The translations under genes were made by a program, and so were the position numbers. Below are positions 24,730 to 33,112 of a DNA stretch of 64,000 bases, piece after piece; position 1 is the stretch's first letter; the number at the start of each line of letters is the position of its first letter. The notes beneath the pieces are model-generated. The model had not been told where the DNA came from. It searched no databases and saw nothing but the letters and a program-made list of their open reading frames with translations. Origin of the DNA: CAYVHU01 sp964451415 (GTDB lineage: Bacteria > Pseudomonadota > Alphaproteobacteria > Rhodospirillales > Magnetovibrionaceae); assembly GCA_964451415.1 (NCBI GenBank), contig CAYVHU010000004.1, positions 1-64,000 of the forward strand, in the 5' to 3' direction.

Positions 24730-26121
24730 ATGACAAAGACCCTGAAGACCATTTCGCCAGTTGACGGCAGTGTGTACGTGGAACGTCCCTTGTGCGGTGC
24801 GCAGGAAATCGACGCGGCGTTGAGCCGTGCGGTTGAAGCCCAGGCTCAGTGGGCCAAAACGGATATTGCCGCGCGCCAGAACCTGTTGAGCAAGGCGGTG
24901 GATGCGTTTGTTGCCAACGGTGCGGAAATCGCCCGGGAACTGACTTGGCAAATGGGGCGTCCTCTTACCCAAAGCCCCGGCGAAGTGGCGGGTTTTGAGG
25001 AACGGGCGCGCCATATGATCGCTATCGCGCCGGAGGCTTTGGCCGATGTGGAACCAACGCCTATTTCCGGTTTCACGCGTTTGATCCGGCGCGTGCCGCT
25101 GGGCGTTGTGGCGATCATTGCGCCGTGGAATTTTCCGTATCTGACGTCGGTCAACGGTGTCGTTCCGGCCTTGATGGCGGGCAACGCGGTGATCTTGAAG
25201 CACTCCCATCAGACGCAGTTGTGTGCGGAACGCTTCGTGCAGGCCTTTATCAAAGCCGGTCTGCCCGAAGACTTGTTTCAATATTTGCATTTGAGCCACG
25301 ACAACACCGATGCGTTGATTGCCGATGCACGGGTCGATTTTGTGAATTTCACCGGTTCGGTTACGGGCGGGCATGCCGTACAAAAAGCCATCAGCGGAAA
25401 ATTCATCGCCTCGGGCATGGAACTGGGCGGCAAAGACCCAGCCTATGTGCGCGCCGACGTCGATGTCGAACATGCCGTTACCAATATCGTGGATGGTGCG
25501 TTTTTCAATTCCGGGCAGTCGTGTTGCGGGGTGGAACGTATATATGTCCACGGTGACGTTTACGACAGGTTTGTCGAAGGTGTCGTCGATCTGGTGTCGC
25601 AATACCGTCTTGGCGATCCTACGGATTCCGATACGAACCTAGGCCCGATGGTGCGTACGCGTTCCGCCGATTTTGTGCGTGAGCAGGTGCGCGAAGCCAT
25701 TGCCCAAGGCGCGAAAGCATTGATTGATCCCAAGGCCTTTGCGGCAGACCGGGAAGGAACACCCTATCTGGCCCCGCAGGTTCTGGTGAACGTCGATCAC
25801 ACCATGCGGGTGATGGTCGAGGAAAGCTTCGGCCCCGTGGTCGGCATTCAGAAAGTGGCCTCCGATGAGGAAGCCGTGCGCCTGATGAACGATAGTGAGT
25901 TTGGCCTCACCGCTTCTGTCTGGACGGGGAATGAGGATGCAGCCCTTGCACTTGGTTCCCAAATCGAGACCGGCACTGTCTTCATGAATCGTTGCGATTA
26001 CCTGGACCCCGCGCTGGCGTGGACAGGGGTCAAGAATTCGGGCCGTGGGTGCACTTTATCCAGTGTCGGCTATGAAAGTCTGACCCGACCCAAGAGTTTT
26101 CACCTGCGAACCAAGATCTAA
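24730..26121 (+). CDS. NAD(P)-dependent aldehyde dehydrogenase
   Basis: The 463-residue aldehyde dehydrogenase has APWNFPY (Asn134), the FTGS cofactor loop, MELGGKDPAYV with the general base Glu231, and SGQSCCGVERI with catalytic Cys265. It starts 24 bp after the ligase gene. In the proposed pathway it oxidises gamma-glutamyl-aminoaldehyde to the acid, as PuuC does for gamma-glutamyl-aminobutyraldehyde. Confidence 0.9.
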   Translation: MTKTLKTISPVDGSVYVERPLCGAQEIDAALSRAVEAQAQWAKTDIAARQNLLSKAVDAFVANGAEIARELTWQMGRPLTQSPGEVAGFEERARHMIAIAPEALADVEPTPISGFTRLIRRVPLGVVAIIAPWNFPYLTSVNGVVPALMAGNAVILKHSHQTQLCAERFVQAFIKAGLPEDLFQYLHLSHDNTDALIADARVDFVNFTGSVTGGHAVQKAISGKFIASGMELGGKDPAYVRADVDVEHAVTNIVDGAFFNSGQSCCGVERIYVHGDVYDRFVEGVVDLVSQYRLGDPTDSDTNLGPMVRTRSADFVREQVREAIAQGAKALIDPKAFAADREGTPYLAPQVLVNVDHTMRVMVEESFGPVVGIQKVASDEEAVRLMNDSEFGLTASVWTGNEDAALALGSQIETGTVFMNRCDYLDPALAWTGVKNSGRGCTLSSVGYESLTRPKSFHLRTKI

Positions 26122-26156
26122 GTCAAAAGCATGCTATTTTAAAGGTGTGAAACACG

Positions 26157-27326
26157 ATGAACAAAACAATCTCCGGACGTTGGAATTTCCCCACTACGGT
26201 CATTTTCGGTCCTGGCACGATCCAACAGCTTCCCGATGCGTGCCGTCAACTGGGTATGACGCAGCCTTTGCTGGTTACCGATGAAGGTCTTAAGGGTCTG
26301 CCCATGATTGCTGCCGCCATCGCCGCCAACGCGCAGGCCGGATTGCCCACCGGGCTTTACGCTGGCGTGAAGGGCAACCCCGTGGGGGCCAATGTCGACG
26401 GTGGGGTCGAAGCCTATCGTGACGGTGGGCACGACGGGGTCATCGCGTTTGGCGGTGGAAGTGCTTTGGATGCCGCCAAGGCCATCGCCTTGATGGTGGG
26501 GCAAAATCGCCCTTTGTGGGACTTCGAAGATGTGGGTGACAACTGGCTGCGGGTTGAAACGGACAACCTTGCCCCCGTGGTTGCGGTGCCGACCACGTCC
26601 GGCACCGGATCCGAAGTGGGCCGCGCCAGTGTGATCACGCGTGAGGAAACTCATGAAAAAAAGATCATCTTCCACCCGCGCATGTTGCCGGAACTGGTGA
26701 TCTCGGACCCGGAACTGACCATCGGCTTGCCTTCTATAATCACGGCGGCGACGGGCGTAGACGCTTTTGTGCATTGTTTCGAGGCCTTGTGTGCGCCGGG
26801 CTACCACCCCATGGCCGAGGGGATCGCGCTGGAAGGTATGCGCCTGATCGCACAGGCCCTGCCACGCGCCTATGACGCGGGCGACGATATAGAGGCGCGC
26901 GCCGATATGCTGGCGGCGGCGTCCATGGGGGCGACGGCCTTTCAAAAGGGCCTGGGCGGCGTTCACGCGCTGGCCCATGCCGTCGGGGGCATGTTTGACG
27001 TGCATCACGGTCTTGCCAACGCCGTGCTTCTTCCCTACGTGATGCGTGCCAACCAAAGCGCCATTGAAGAGCCCACGGTGCGACTGGGACGTGTGCTGGG
27101 CCTTGAAAATCCCGGTTTCGACGGTGTTTTCGCGTGGGTCCTTGAATTTCGCGCCAGGCTTGGCATTGCCCACACCCTTGCAGACATAGGCTTGAACGTG
27201 GAGCAAGCCCGTGAGGTTGGCGAACGCGCGGCCGTGGATCCGTCGGCAGGCGGCAATCCGATTGCGTTCGATGCACAAGCGTACGAGGAGATTTTCCGTC
27301 ATGCCCATGCGGGTCACACGGACTGA
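26157..27326 (+). CDS. iron-containing alcohol dehydrogenase
   Basis: The 389-residue type III alcohol dehydrogenase has a GGGSALDAAK nucleotide-binding loop, PTTSGTGSEV, the metal ligands Asp and His in TGVDAFVHCFEA, and HALAHAVGGMFDVHHGLANAVLLP. It lies between the aldehyde dehydrogenase and GATase genes and overlaps the latter by 26 bp. An alcohol-oxidising step is expected if the gamma-glutamylated substrate carries a hydroxyl group, as with ethanolamine. It would not be needed for putrescine. Confidence 0.9.
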   Translation: MNKTISGRWNFPTTVIFGPGTIQQLPDACRQLGMTQPLLVTDEGLKGLPMIAAAIAANAQAGLPTGLYAGVKGNPVGANVDGGVEAYRDGGHDGVIAFGGGSALDAAKAIALMVGQNRPLWDFEDVGDNWLRVETDNLAPVVAVPTTSGTGSEVGRASVITREETHEKKIIFHPRMLPELVISDPELTIGLPSIITAATGVDAFVHCFEALCAPGYHPMAEGIALEGMRLIAQALPRAYDAGDDIEARADMLAAASMGATAFQKGLGGVHALAHAVGGMFDVHHGLANAVLLPYVMRANQSAIEEPTVRLGRVLGLENPGFDGVFAWVLEFRARLGIAHTLADIGLNVEQAREVGERAAVDPSAGGNPIAFDAQAYEEIFRHAHAGHTD

Positions 27327-28215
27327 CGATTTGCGCGCCGCACCGGTTCGAATTTTGGTGGTTGACGGCAACACGCGTGCCGTCAACGCGCGGAATTGCG
27401 TCCTGGGCGGACGTGAAACGGGCCAGGGCTACGCCGAGGTTTTGCGCACCGTTGCGCGCGATTCCGGCTATGGTCTTGACATCAAGATTGTCGCCCCCGC
27501 GGATGACGGCGCAGTGTGCTTGGATGGCATCGGCGTATGGGTGGACTTCGACGCCATCGTGTGGACGGGCTCTGCGCTGAATATTTACGATCGCACACCG
27601 CAAAGCGAGGTGCAGATCGAAATGGCGGCGTCCGCCTTCGAAAGCACCGTTCCCGTATTCGGCAGTTGTTGGGGTCTGCAATTGATGTGTGTGGCCCTGG
27701 GGGGAGACGTGCGGCGCAACCCCAAGGGCCGGGAAATCGGTTTCGGTCGCGCGATTGCAAAAACGCCCGCTGGACGGGCTCACCCGATGCTGAGCGGCAA
27801 AGCGGACGTTTTCGATGCCATTACGGTACATCTGGACGAAGTCTGTGTCGTTCCCGAAGGCGGCGTGGTGCTGGCTGCAAATGAGATGTCTGCGGTCCAG
27901 GCTCTGGAAATTCGCCGCGATGCATGCTCTTTCTGGGGGGTGCAATACCATCCGGAATTTGATTTTCTCGACATTGCGGTGATTATGCGCCGCTATGGAG
28001 AGACCTTGGTGAAGGAGGGCGCGTACGCCACCTTGGACGAAGTCAATCACGTTGTGGAGAACCTGCTGATGCTGCATGTCGATCCGCAATCACGTGAAGC
28101 GCGGCGTCATTTGCAGTTTGGCGCCGGCGTGGCAACCTTCGGCAAACGCACGGCGGAATTGACCAACTGGTTTGAAACTTGCGTTATCCCGTTCAAAATC
28201 CATAGGGGCGTATAA
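27301..28215 (+). CDS. class I glutamine amidotransferase-like gamma-glutamyl hydrolase
   Basis: The 304-residue protein has a GMP-synthase-type GATase fold with nucleophile Cys123 in GSCWGLQ and the His217-x-Glu219 pair in QYHPEF, so it is probably active. A helical tail of about 85 residues follows. No synthetase domain is attached. By analogy with PuuD, it could release glutamate from a gamma-glutamyl amino acid at the end of the pathway; with ethanolamine the other product would be glycine. The start at 27301 has AGGAG upstream; ATG 27307 is an alternative. Confidence 0.78.
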   Translation: MPMRVTRTDDLRAAPVRILVVDGNTRAVNARNCVLGGRETGQGYAEVLRTVARDSGYGLDIKIVAPADDGAVCLDGIGVWVDFDAIVWTGSALNIYDRTPQSEVQIEMAASAFESTVPVFGSCWGLQLMCVALGGDVRRNPKGREIGFGRAIAKTPAGRAHPMLSGKADVFDAITVHLDEVCVVPEGGVVLAANEMSAVQALEIRRDACSFWGVQYHPEFDFLDIAVIMRRYGETLVKEGAYATLDEVNHVVENLLMLHVDPQSREARRHLQFGAGVATFGKRTAELTNWFETCVIPFKIHRGV

Positions 28216-28234
28216 ACAAACGCGGACAAAAAAG

Positions 28235-28263
28235 ACGCCGGGGAGGGAGACCCTCACCGGCGT
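28235..28263 (-). terminator. long hairpin with minus-strand U-tract
   Basis: ACGCCGG/CCGGCGT outer arms (28235-28241, 28257-28263) continue, after one mismatch, into GAGGG/CCCTC around an AGA loop. On the plus strand the sequence before it is A-rich, so read on the minus strand it is followed by CTTTTTT, as in an intrinsic terminator. On the plus strand it closes the GATase operon as a hairpin without a U-run. It may work both ways. Confidence 0.6.
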
Positions 28264-28387
28264 TAAATATAACCCCTTGATCTCCTGTCAAGGAGACGTC
28301 ACCGACGTGCGAATGGGGACGCAAATCGATGTACACACACAGTGCTATTCTAACGCGTGCGTGCATGTGGTAAATTCTCCGTTAGGG

Positions 28388-28393
28388 TATAAT
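28388..28393 (+). promoter_or_regulatory. consensus -10 box before the response regulator
   Basis: A perfect TATAAT lies 110 bp before the regulator start. The -35 position 17 bp upstream (ATGTGG) is weak, so an activator may be needed. A G9 run at 28459-28467 lies in the predicted leader. Confidence 0.4.
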
Positions 28394-28502
28394 AGCTCTA
28401 GTGCGAAAGCATTATTATGTGAAGCGCCTTGTTGAGGGTACAAGTGTGCTATGCGAACGGGGGGGGGACCCGGAGTTTCATGGCTTCGGGGGAAATGAGA
28501 AA

Positions 28503-29138
28503 ATGAAAATTCTTTTGGTCGATGACCATAAGCTTGTGCGCGCCGGTCTTGTCCTGGTGTTGAAAGAGATGGAGGGGGAGGCGGAGGTTTTGGAAGCCGG
28601 AACGGGCCGCGACGCCATTGTGATGGCGGCGCAGAACGGCGACCTTGATTTGGTGCTGATGGACCTCAATTTGCCCGAAGGCAGCGGACTTGAGGCATTG
28701 CGTGCGATCAATACAGAGACCCCTGCTTTGCCGGTGGTCATCCTGTCTGCCATGGAAGACCAGGCCATGGTGACGCGCGCCATGGAACTGGGGGCACGTG
28801 GGTTTATCCCCAAGTCGGCTTCGGGCGAGGTGATGATCAATTCCCTGCGTCTGGTTCTGTCCGGGGGGGTCTGTCTTCCCGCTGGGGTCAACGCGCCGCA
28901 TGGCGGCGGCGAAGCGGAACTGCCGAGCCTCACGCAGCGTCAATTTGAAGTTTTGCGCCTGATGGCGCAAGGACGTTCGAACAAGGATATCGCTTTGGCC
29001 CTGGGGATTTCGGAAAATACCGTGCGGGTACATATTTCCGCGATTATCAGCGCGATGGACGCCACCAATCGCACGGAAGCGGCCTATTCTGCCATGCGTC
29101 TTGGGCTTATTCCGCGTGCCGATATGCCGTTGATTTGA
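28503..29138 (+). CDS. NarL/LuxR-type response regulator
   Basis: The 211-residue protein has an N-terminal receiver (VDDHKLVRAG, phospho-acceptor Asp in LVLMDLNLPEGSG, Lys in IPKSASG) and a C-terminal LuxR helix-turn-helix (LTQRQFEVLRLMAQGRSNKDIALALGISENTVRVH). The start at 28503 follows a GGGGGA site; the frame is open from 28401 but homology starts here. Its 3' end overlaps the converging hybrid kinase gene by 32 bp. The kinase is its likely partner. Confidence 0.9.
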   Translation: MKILLVDDHKLVRAGLVLVLKEMEGEAEVLEAGTGRDAIVMAAQNGDLDLVLMDLNLPEGSGLEALRAINTETPALPVVILSAMEDQAMVTRAMELGARGFIPKSASGEVMINSLRLVLSGGVCLPAGVNAPHGGGEAELPSLTQRQFEVLRLMAQGRSNKDIALALGISENTVRVHISAIISAMDATNRTEAAYSAMRLGLIPRADMPLI

Positions 29139-31548
29139 GGCCTGTCGGCGGGGATTTGAGGCCTGTCGGCGGGGATTTGAGGCCTGTCGGCGGGTGCGCG
29201 TTCAGCATCCGGCGCACCGTGGCGAGCAACTCTTCGGCTTGAACGGGTTTGTGCAAAACGGGGTATCCGCTTTGGCGGGCTTCGCGCAGGCGTTGCGGCG
29301 CGGTATCGCCACTCATGATGATGGCGGGGATCTGCATACCTGAAACACGCCGGATCAAGGCGATGGCCTCGCTTCCGGTAAAACGCGTCGCGAGACGATA
29401 ATCGGCGATGATAAGATCGGGCGCGGCGCTCATGGCGGAGAACGCGGTTTCGATATTTTCCCGGCTGATCGTTTGTATGGCGAACGTGGTGTAGCCTTGT
29501 TCGCGCAGAAGTGTTTGTAAGGCGGTTGAGACGTGTTCGTCGTCTTCGACGATGGCGATGCGGGCGTCTTGTACACAGAGCGTTTCGTGTGTCCGCTGCG
29601 CCGCGTTGTGACGGGGCGGCTCGATATTGCGGTGCGCCATAGGCGTTGTCACGCGAAATACCGATCCTTTTGCACGGTGCGAAATGTATTCGATGTCACA
29701 GTTCAGCAATTTGGTCAGGCGGTAGACGATGGACAGGCCCAGGCCCAGGCCCTGGTTTCGTTTTCGCGCCTCGTTGTCGATCTGATAAAATTCCTGGAAA
29801 ATCAGTTCGCCTTCTTCTCCGGGGATGCCGGGGCCGGTATCCCAGACTTCGATGCGCAGCTTGTCTGCGTGGCGACGGCAGCCGATGAGGACTTTTCCCT
29901 GCTCGGTGTACTTGATGGCGTTATCCAGCAGATTGCGTACGATGGTTTCCAGCAAGGAAGGATCGGAATAGACCGCGCTGTGACATGTGACACTGCGCAA
30001 TTGCAGTCCTTTGGCCTCGGCGACGGGGCTCAGTTCGCCGCAAACGCGCGCGATCATGGGAGCAACGTGAAAGCTTTTAAACTGGGCCTGCACCACGCCG
30101 GCTTCCAATTTCGAAATGTCCAGCAAGGCATTGAGGAGCTCTTTCAAAGAGTCCAGGGAATCGCGCAGCAGGTGGATAATTTTGCGTTTTTCTTCGTCCT
30201 TTTCGCGACGTTCCAAGGTGTAAACGAAAAGATTCAGGGCCTGTAGAGGCTGACGTAAGTCGTGGCTTGCCGCGGCCAGGAAGCGCGTTTTTGCGCTGGA
30301 TGCCTTTTCCGCTTCTTCTTTGGCGGCGGTGAGGCCTGTTTCGCGCAGATGCAAGGCGTCCACCAGATAGCGCAAGGCGTGGGCCATATCGGTGATTTCG
30401 TCGGTACCAGAGGTATCGATTTGTGCGTTATGACCTTCGGCATGCGCCACCATGGATCGGCGCAGGTTCGCCAGACGAAGCAACACCGTGCTGTTTGCAT
30501 AGAAGAAGGTGAGGATGGCCGCAAAAAGGGAAACCAGAATAAAACCGACCATCGCCTTGTATGTCAGCATCATGGATCGCCTGGTCTGCATGTTGGATTT
30601 GTCAATTGCACTACGGATATCGTGTGTCGCCAGGACGGAGGCAGACATGAAGCGTTCGGCGATGGTGCGTGCGCGGCGCAAGGAAGCCTCGATCTGGGCG
30701 TTTGCGTTCAACTCCGCGGCCTTCACGCGGAACACACTGCCACTGCCCGTGGACAGAGCTTTCAAGCGTTCGAAGGTGTCGTTTGCATCCAGTTTTGCTT
30801 CGATGGGCAGATAGGCGCTTTGCGTGCGCATTTCTGCGAGGTGGGCCAGAACTTTTTCTTTCAACGGCTTTAGCGGCGCGACATGCTTGAGATTGCGGGC
30901 TTTTTCCAGGTTGAAAATAATAGCGTAGATGGACGCGTTCCATTGCTCAAAGGGCCCTGAGGAGGCATAGGCGCCGTCCGGGAGGTTGGTGCTGAATTGA
31001 ATGGAAACGAGGTCTTCTTGCAGTCGAATGATTTCATCGTCAATATTTTTCAGGTGCTCGGCAAAGATAATTCTGTTTTCGGTCAACATATTGAGGGTTT
31101 TATAGGTGTTGAGCAGAAGTTCTTTTAGATCCAGCAGTTGCCGTTTTCTGTTTTTTGAGAGGGATTCTCGCGAAACCCGGTCCAGAATTTCCTTCAGCCA
31201 CGCCGCATCGTCATTGACCTGATCGATCAGATTTTGCCGTCGCCAGGTGTTGGGTGATACGATCAAACTGGCCCCGCGGCTGGCGATGGCCACGGATAAT
31301 TGGTTGATGTGCGCGGTGTCTTCCATGGCGCTCAGGTCTTTTCCCGCGAGGGAATCGAAGTGTTCCTGAAAATTGTTCAAAGCAATAATGGATACGACGC
31401 CGGCCGTGATTGCGCTGCCGGTAATAAAGCCCAAGGCGAGCAATAGCTTTGTCGAAATTGACGAGCGCGCTTTCGACAAACTTTCAGGAAACGGTTTCGT
31501 CGTCTTCTTGTGCGGCGCGGCATTATGAGGGTTATTCGCCCCGTTCAT
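29107..31548 (-). CDS. hybrid sensor histidine kinase
   Basis: The 813-residue protein has transmembrane helices at about 35-57 and 333-357 enclosing a periplasmic, mostly helical sensor region of about 275 residues. A HAMP-like linker follows, then HisKA with His429 (AAASHDLRQPLQAL), HATPase_c (DNAIKY, DTGPGIPG, GLGLGLSIV) and a C-terminal receiver with Asp716 (LIIADYRL). The last 25 residues include three copies of PPTGLKS from a DNA triplication. It converges on the response regulator and diverges from a solute-binding protein gene, so it may sense a periplasmic solute through that protein. Confidence 0.88.
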   Translation of the reverse strand: MNGANNPHNAAPHKKTTKPFPESLSKARSSISTKLLLALGFITGSAITAGVVSIIALNNFQEHFDSLAGKDLSAMEDTAHINQLSVAIASRGASLIVSPNTWRRQNLIDQVNDDAAWLKEILDRVSRESLSKNRKRQLLDLKELLLNTYKTLNMLTENRIIFAEHLKNIDDEIIRLQEDLVSIQFSTNLPDGAYASSGPFEQWNASIYAIIFNLEKARNLKHVAPLKPLKEKVLAHLAEMRTQSAYLPIEAKLDANDTFERLKALSTGSGSVFRVKAAELNANAQIEASLRRARTIAERFMSASVLATHDIRSAIDKSNMQTRRSMMLTYKAMVGFILVSLFAAILTFFYANSTVLLRLANLRRSMVAHAEGHNAQIDTSGTDEITDMAHALRYLVDALHLRETGLTAAKEEAEKASSAKTRFLAAASHDLRQPLQALNLFVYTLERREKDEEKRKIIHLLRDSLDSLKELLNALLDISKLEAGVVQAQFKSFHVAPMIARVCGELSPVAEAKGLQLRSVTCHSAVYSDPSLLETIVRNLLDNAIKYTEQGKVLIGCRRHADKLRIEVWDTGPGIPGEEGELIFQEFYQIDNEARKRNQGLGLGLSIVYRLTKLLNCDIEYISHRAKGSVFRVTTPMAHRNIEPPRHNAAQRTHETLCVQDARIAIVEDDEHVSTALQTLLREQGYTTFAIQTISRENIETAFSAMSAAPDLIIADYRLATRFTGSEAIALIRRVSGMQIPAIIMSGDTAPQRLREARQSGYPVLHKPVQAEELLATVRRMLNAHPPTGLKSPPTGLKSPPTGLKSTAYRHAE
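29132..29194. repeat. three 21-bp tandem repeats at kinase 3' end
   Basis: Identical units at 29132-29152, 29153-29173 and 29174-29194 encode PPTGLKS three times in the kinase. The first copy contains the stop codon of the converging response regulator gene. Confidence 0.95.
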
Positions 31549-31660
31549 TGCTGTTTATCCTTGATGATCACGAGAAAACAAGCGTATCACTGAAGATTGA
31601 AGGCTGGAAACGTTATCGTTGCCGGCATCCGGTATGCCGGGATGCGGAAAGGGGAGCATT

Positions 31661-32686
31661 TTGAAAGCCACCGGTTTGATCGTCCTCGGATTTGCGCTTT
31701 TGGCGGCGCTTGCGCCACATGTGGCGCGCGCCAAATCGACCCTGGAGACGGTGCGTGATCGCGGCTATGTGATGTGCGGAGTCACGGATCGAATGCCCGG
31801 CTTTTCCAATCAGGATGCAAACGGGGCCTGGAAGGGCTTTAGCATTGATTTCTGTCGGGCCCTGGCGGCGGCGGTTCTGGGCAACGGCAATGCTTTCAAA
31901 GCCGAAGACCTGGGCCTCGCGGCCCTGGCGGCGAAGGAAATCGATGTTTTGCACGCGAACATCGGGTGGACCTTTGCGCGCGATGTCCGGGATCACTTTG
32001 CGTTTCCGGGCGTCTATTTCTATGACGGTCTGGGTTTTATCGCCCATACCAATACCGGTATCCATACCTTGCGTGACGCCCTTGCGCGCAAAGCGTTGAG
32101 TGTTTGTGCGCTTGGGACATCGCGCGCATGGGTCAATCTGCAAGATTATGTCGCCGAAACAAAAGCCCCGTGGAAAATCATTCCGCTGCTGAGCCTGGAC
32201 GGGATGTGGCGGGCGTTTTTTGGGGGGCGCTGCGATATGGCGCTTTACGATCATGCGGCCTTGCTTACGGTGCAGGCGGAACGTTTGAACGGCTCGGCGG
32301 ATTTCGTCGTTCTTCGTGAAATGATCGGCAAGGAACTTCTCGGTCCGGTGGTGCGTGAAGACGACCCGCGCTGGCGCGATCTTGTTTCGTGGGTGACGTT
32401 GATCACGATCGTCGCAGAAAACGACGGCATCACGAAAGAGAACGTCGATACCGTGAGGGCGAACGCGAAATCCCGTGAAGTGCGCCGTCTGCTCGGCGTT
32501 GAAAAAGGGTTGGGCCAAGGCTTGGGTTTAGATGACGCATGGGCCTATCGTGTGATCAAGAGCGTCGGCAATTACGGTGAAATTTTCAAAAGAAATCTGG
32601 GCGCGAATTCGAAATTCAAGATCCCGCGCGCCGTGAACAGGCTGTTGCGCAATGGGGGCGTGCTGTATGCGCCGCCTCTTTTGTGA
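31661..32686 (+). CDS. orphan amino-acid-type periplasmic binding protein (AapJ-like)
   Basis: The 341-residue precursor has a signal peptide (LIVLGFALLAALAPHVARA) and an SBP_bac_3 fold of the general L-amino-acid AapJ/BztA type: TLETVRDRGYVMCGVTDRMPGFSN ... GFSIDFCRALAAAVLG. No permease or ATPase genes are adjacent. It is divergent from the hybrid kinase, so a sensory role (ligand-loaded binding protein docking on the kinase) is as plausible as transport. TTG 31661 is chosen because AGGGGAG lies 4 nt before it; ATG 31634 and TTG 31619 are in frame upstream. Confidence 0.8.
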   Translation: MKATGLIVLGFALLAALAPHVARAKSTLETVRDRGYVMCGVTDRMPGFSNQDANGAWKGFSIDFCRALAAAVLGNGNAFKAEDLGLAALAAKEIDVLHANIGWTFARDVRDHFAFPGVYFYDGLGFIAHTNTGIHTLRDALARKALSVCALGTSRAWVNLQDYVAETKAPWKIIPLLSLDGMWRAFFGGRCDMALYDHAALLTVQAERLNGSADFVVLREMIGKELLGPVVREDDPRWRDLVSWVTLITIVAENDGITKENVDTVRANAKSREVRRLLGVEKGLGQGLGLDDAWAYRVIKSVGNYGEIFKRNLGANSKFKIPRAVNRLLRNGGVLYAPPLL

Positions 32687-32820
32687 ACGAAACTTGTGTC
32701 GATGGTAAAAACCGGCGTGGCCGAGGTTGACAAGGTGTGCCCCTCCCCGTATGGTCCGCGGCCTCAGGGACGTTTGCGATCCCTGTGTTGTTGCACCGTG
32801 TGTTGAATGGGATGAACACC

Positions 32821-32946
32821 ATGAAAATCCGCAATTCGCTGAAGTCTGCGAAAAATCGCGATAAAAACTGCGTTATCGTACGTCGCAAAGGTCGCGTCTA
32901 CGTCATTAACAAGCGCAATCCTCGTTTTAAGGCGCGTCAGGGCTGA
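32821..32946 (+). CDS. rpmJ: 50S ribosomal protein L36, cysteine-free form
   Basis: The 41-residue basic protein reads MKIRNSLKSAKNR ... RKGRVYVINKRNPRFKARQG. It is the L36 variant without the zinc-binding cysteine pattern, the form usual in Alphaproteobacteria. The open frame extends upstream to 32737 but homology begins at 32821. It is monocistronic, followed by a terminator. Confidence 0.95.
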   Translation: MKIRNSLKSAKNRDKNCVIVRRKGRVYVINKRNPRFKARQG

Positions 32947-33002
32947 TCCCGATTTTGGGCCGGTTGCGCTTGAGCGCGCCCCCTTGAGTCCGCTTTTCCA
33001 TA

Positions 33003-33030
33003 AAGCCGCGTCTTTTTAGGCGCGGTTTTA
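33003..33030 (+). terminator. rho-independent terminator after rpmJ
   Basis: AAGCCGCG and CGCGGTTT pair around a T-rich loop and run into TTTTAT. It ends the rpmJ transcript before the AsmA-like gene. Confidence 0.75.
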
Positions 33031-33112
33031 TACGTTTTGGCCTTTTTTCGCCCCTTTTTCTCTCTATGCTAACCGGGCTTACCGGACGCGGTCGAAGAGG
33101 AATGATTTAAGC

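Noticed and set aside
26139..28089. Long minus-strand frames across the alcohol dehydrogenase and GATase genes
   Set aside because: The plus-strand genes have complete catalytic motifs. The antisense products are His/Arg-rich shadows.
15804..28215. Ordinary putrescine (Puu) operon with putrescine importer
   Set aside because: The amine oxidase PuuB is missing, and an iron alcohol dehydrogenase and a glycerophosphodiesterase are present. This fits a hydroxyl-bearing amine better, though putrescine is not strictly excluded.
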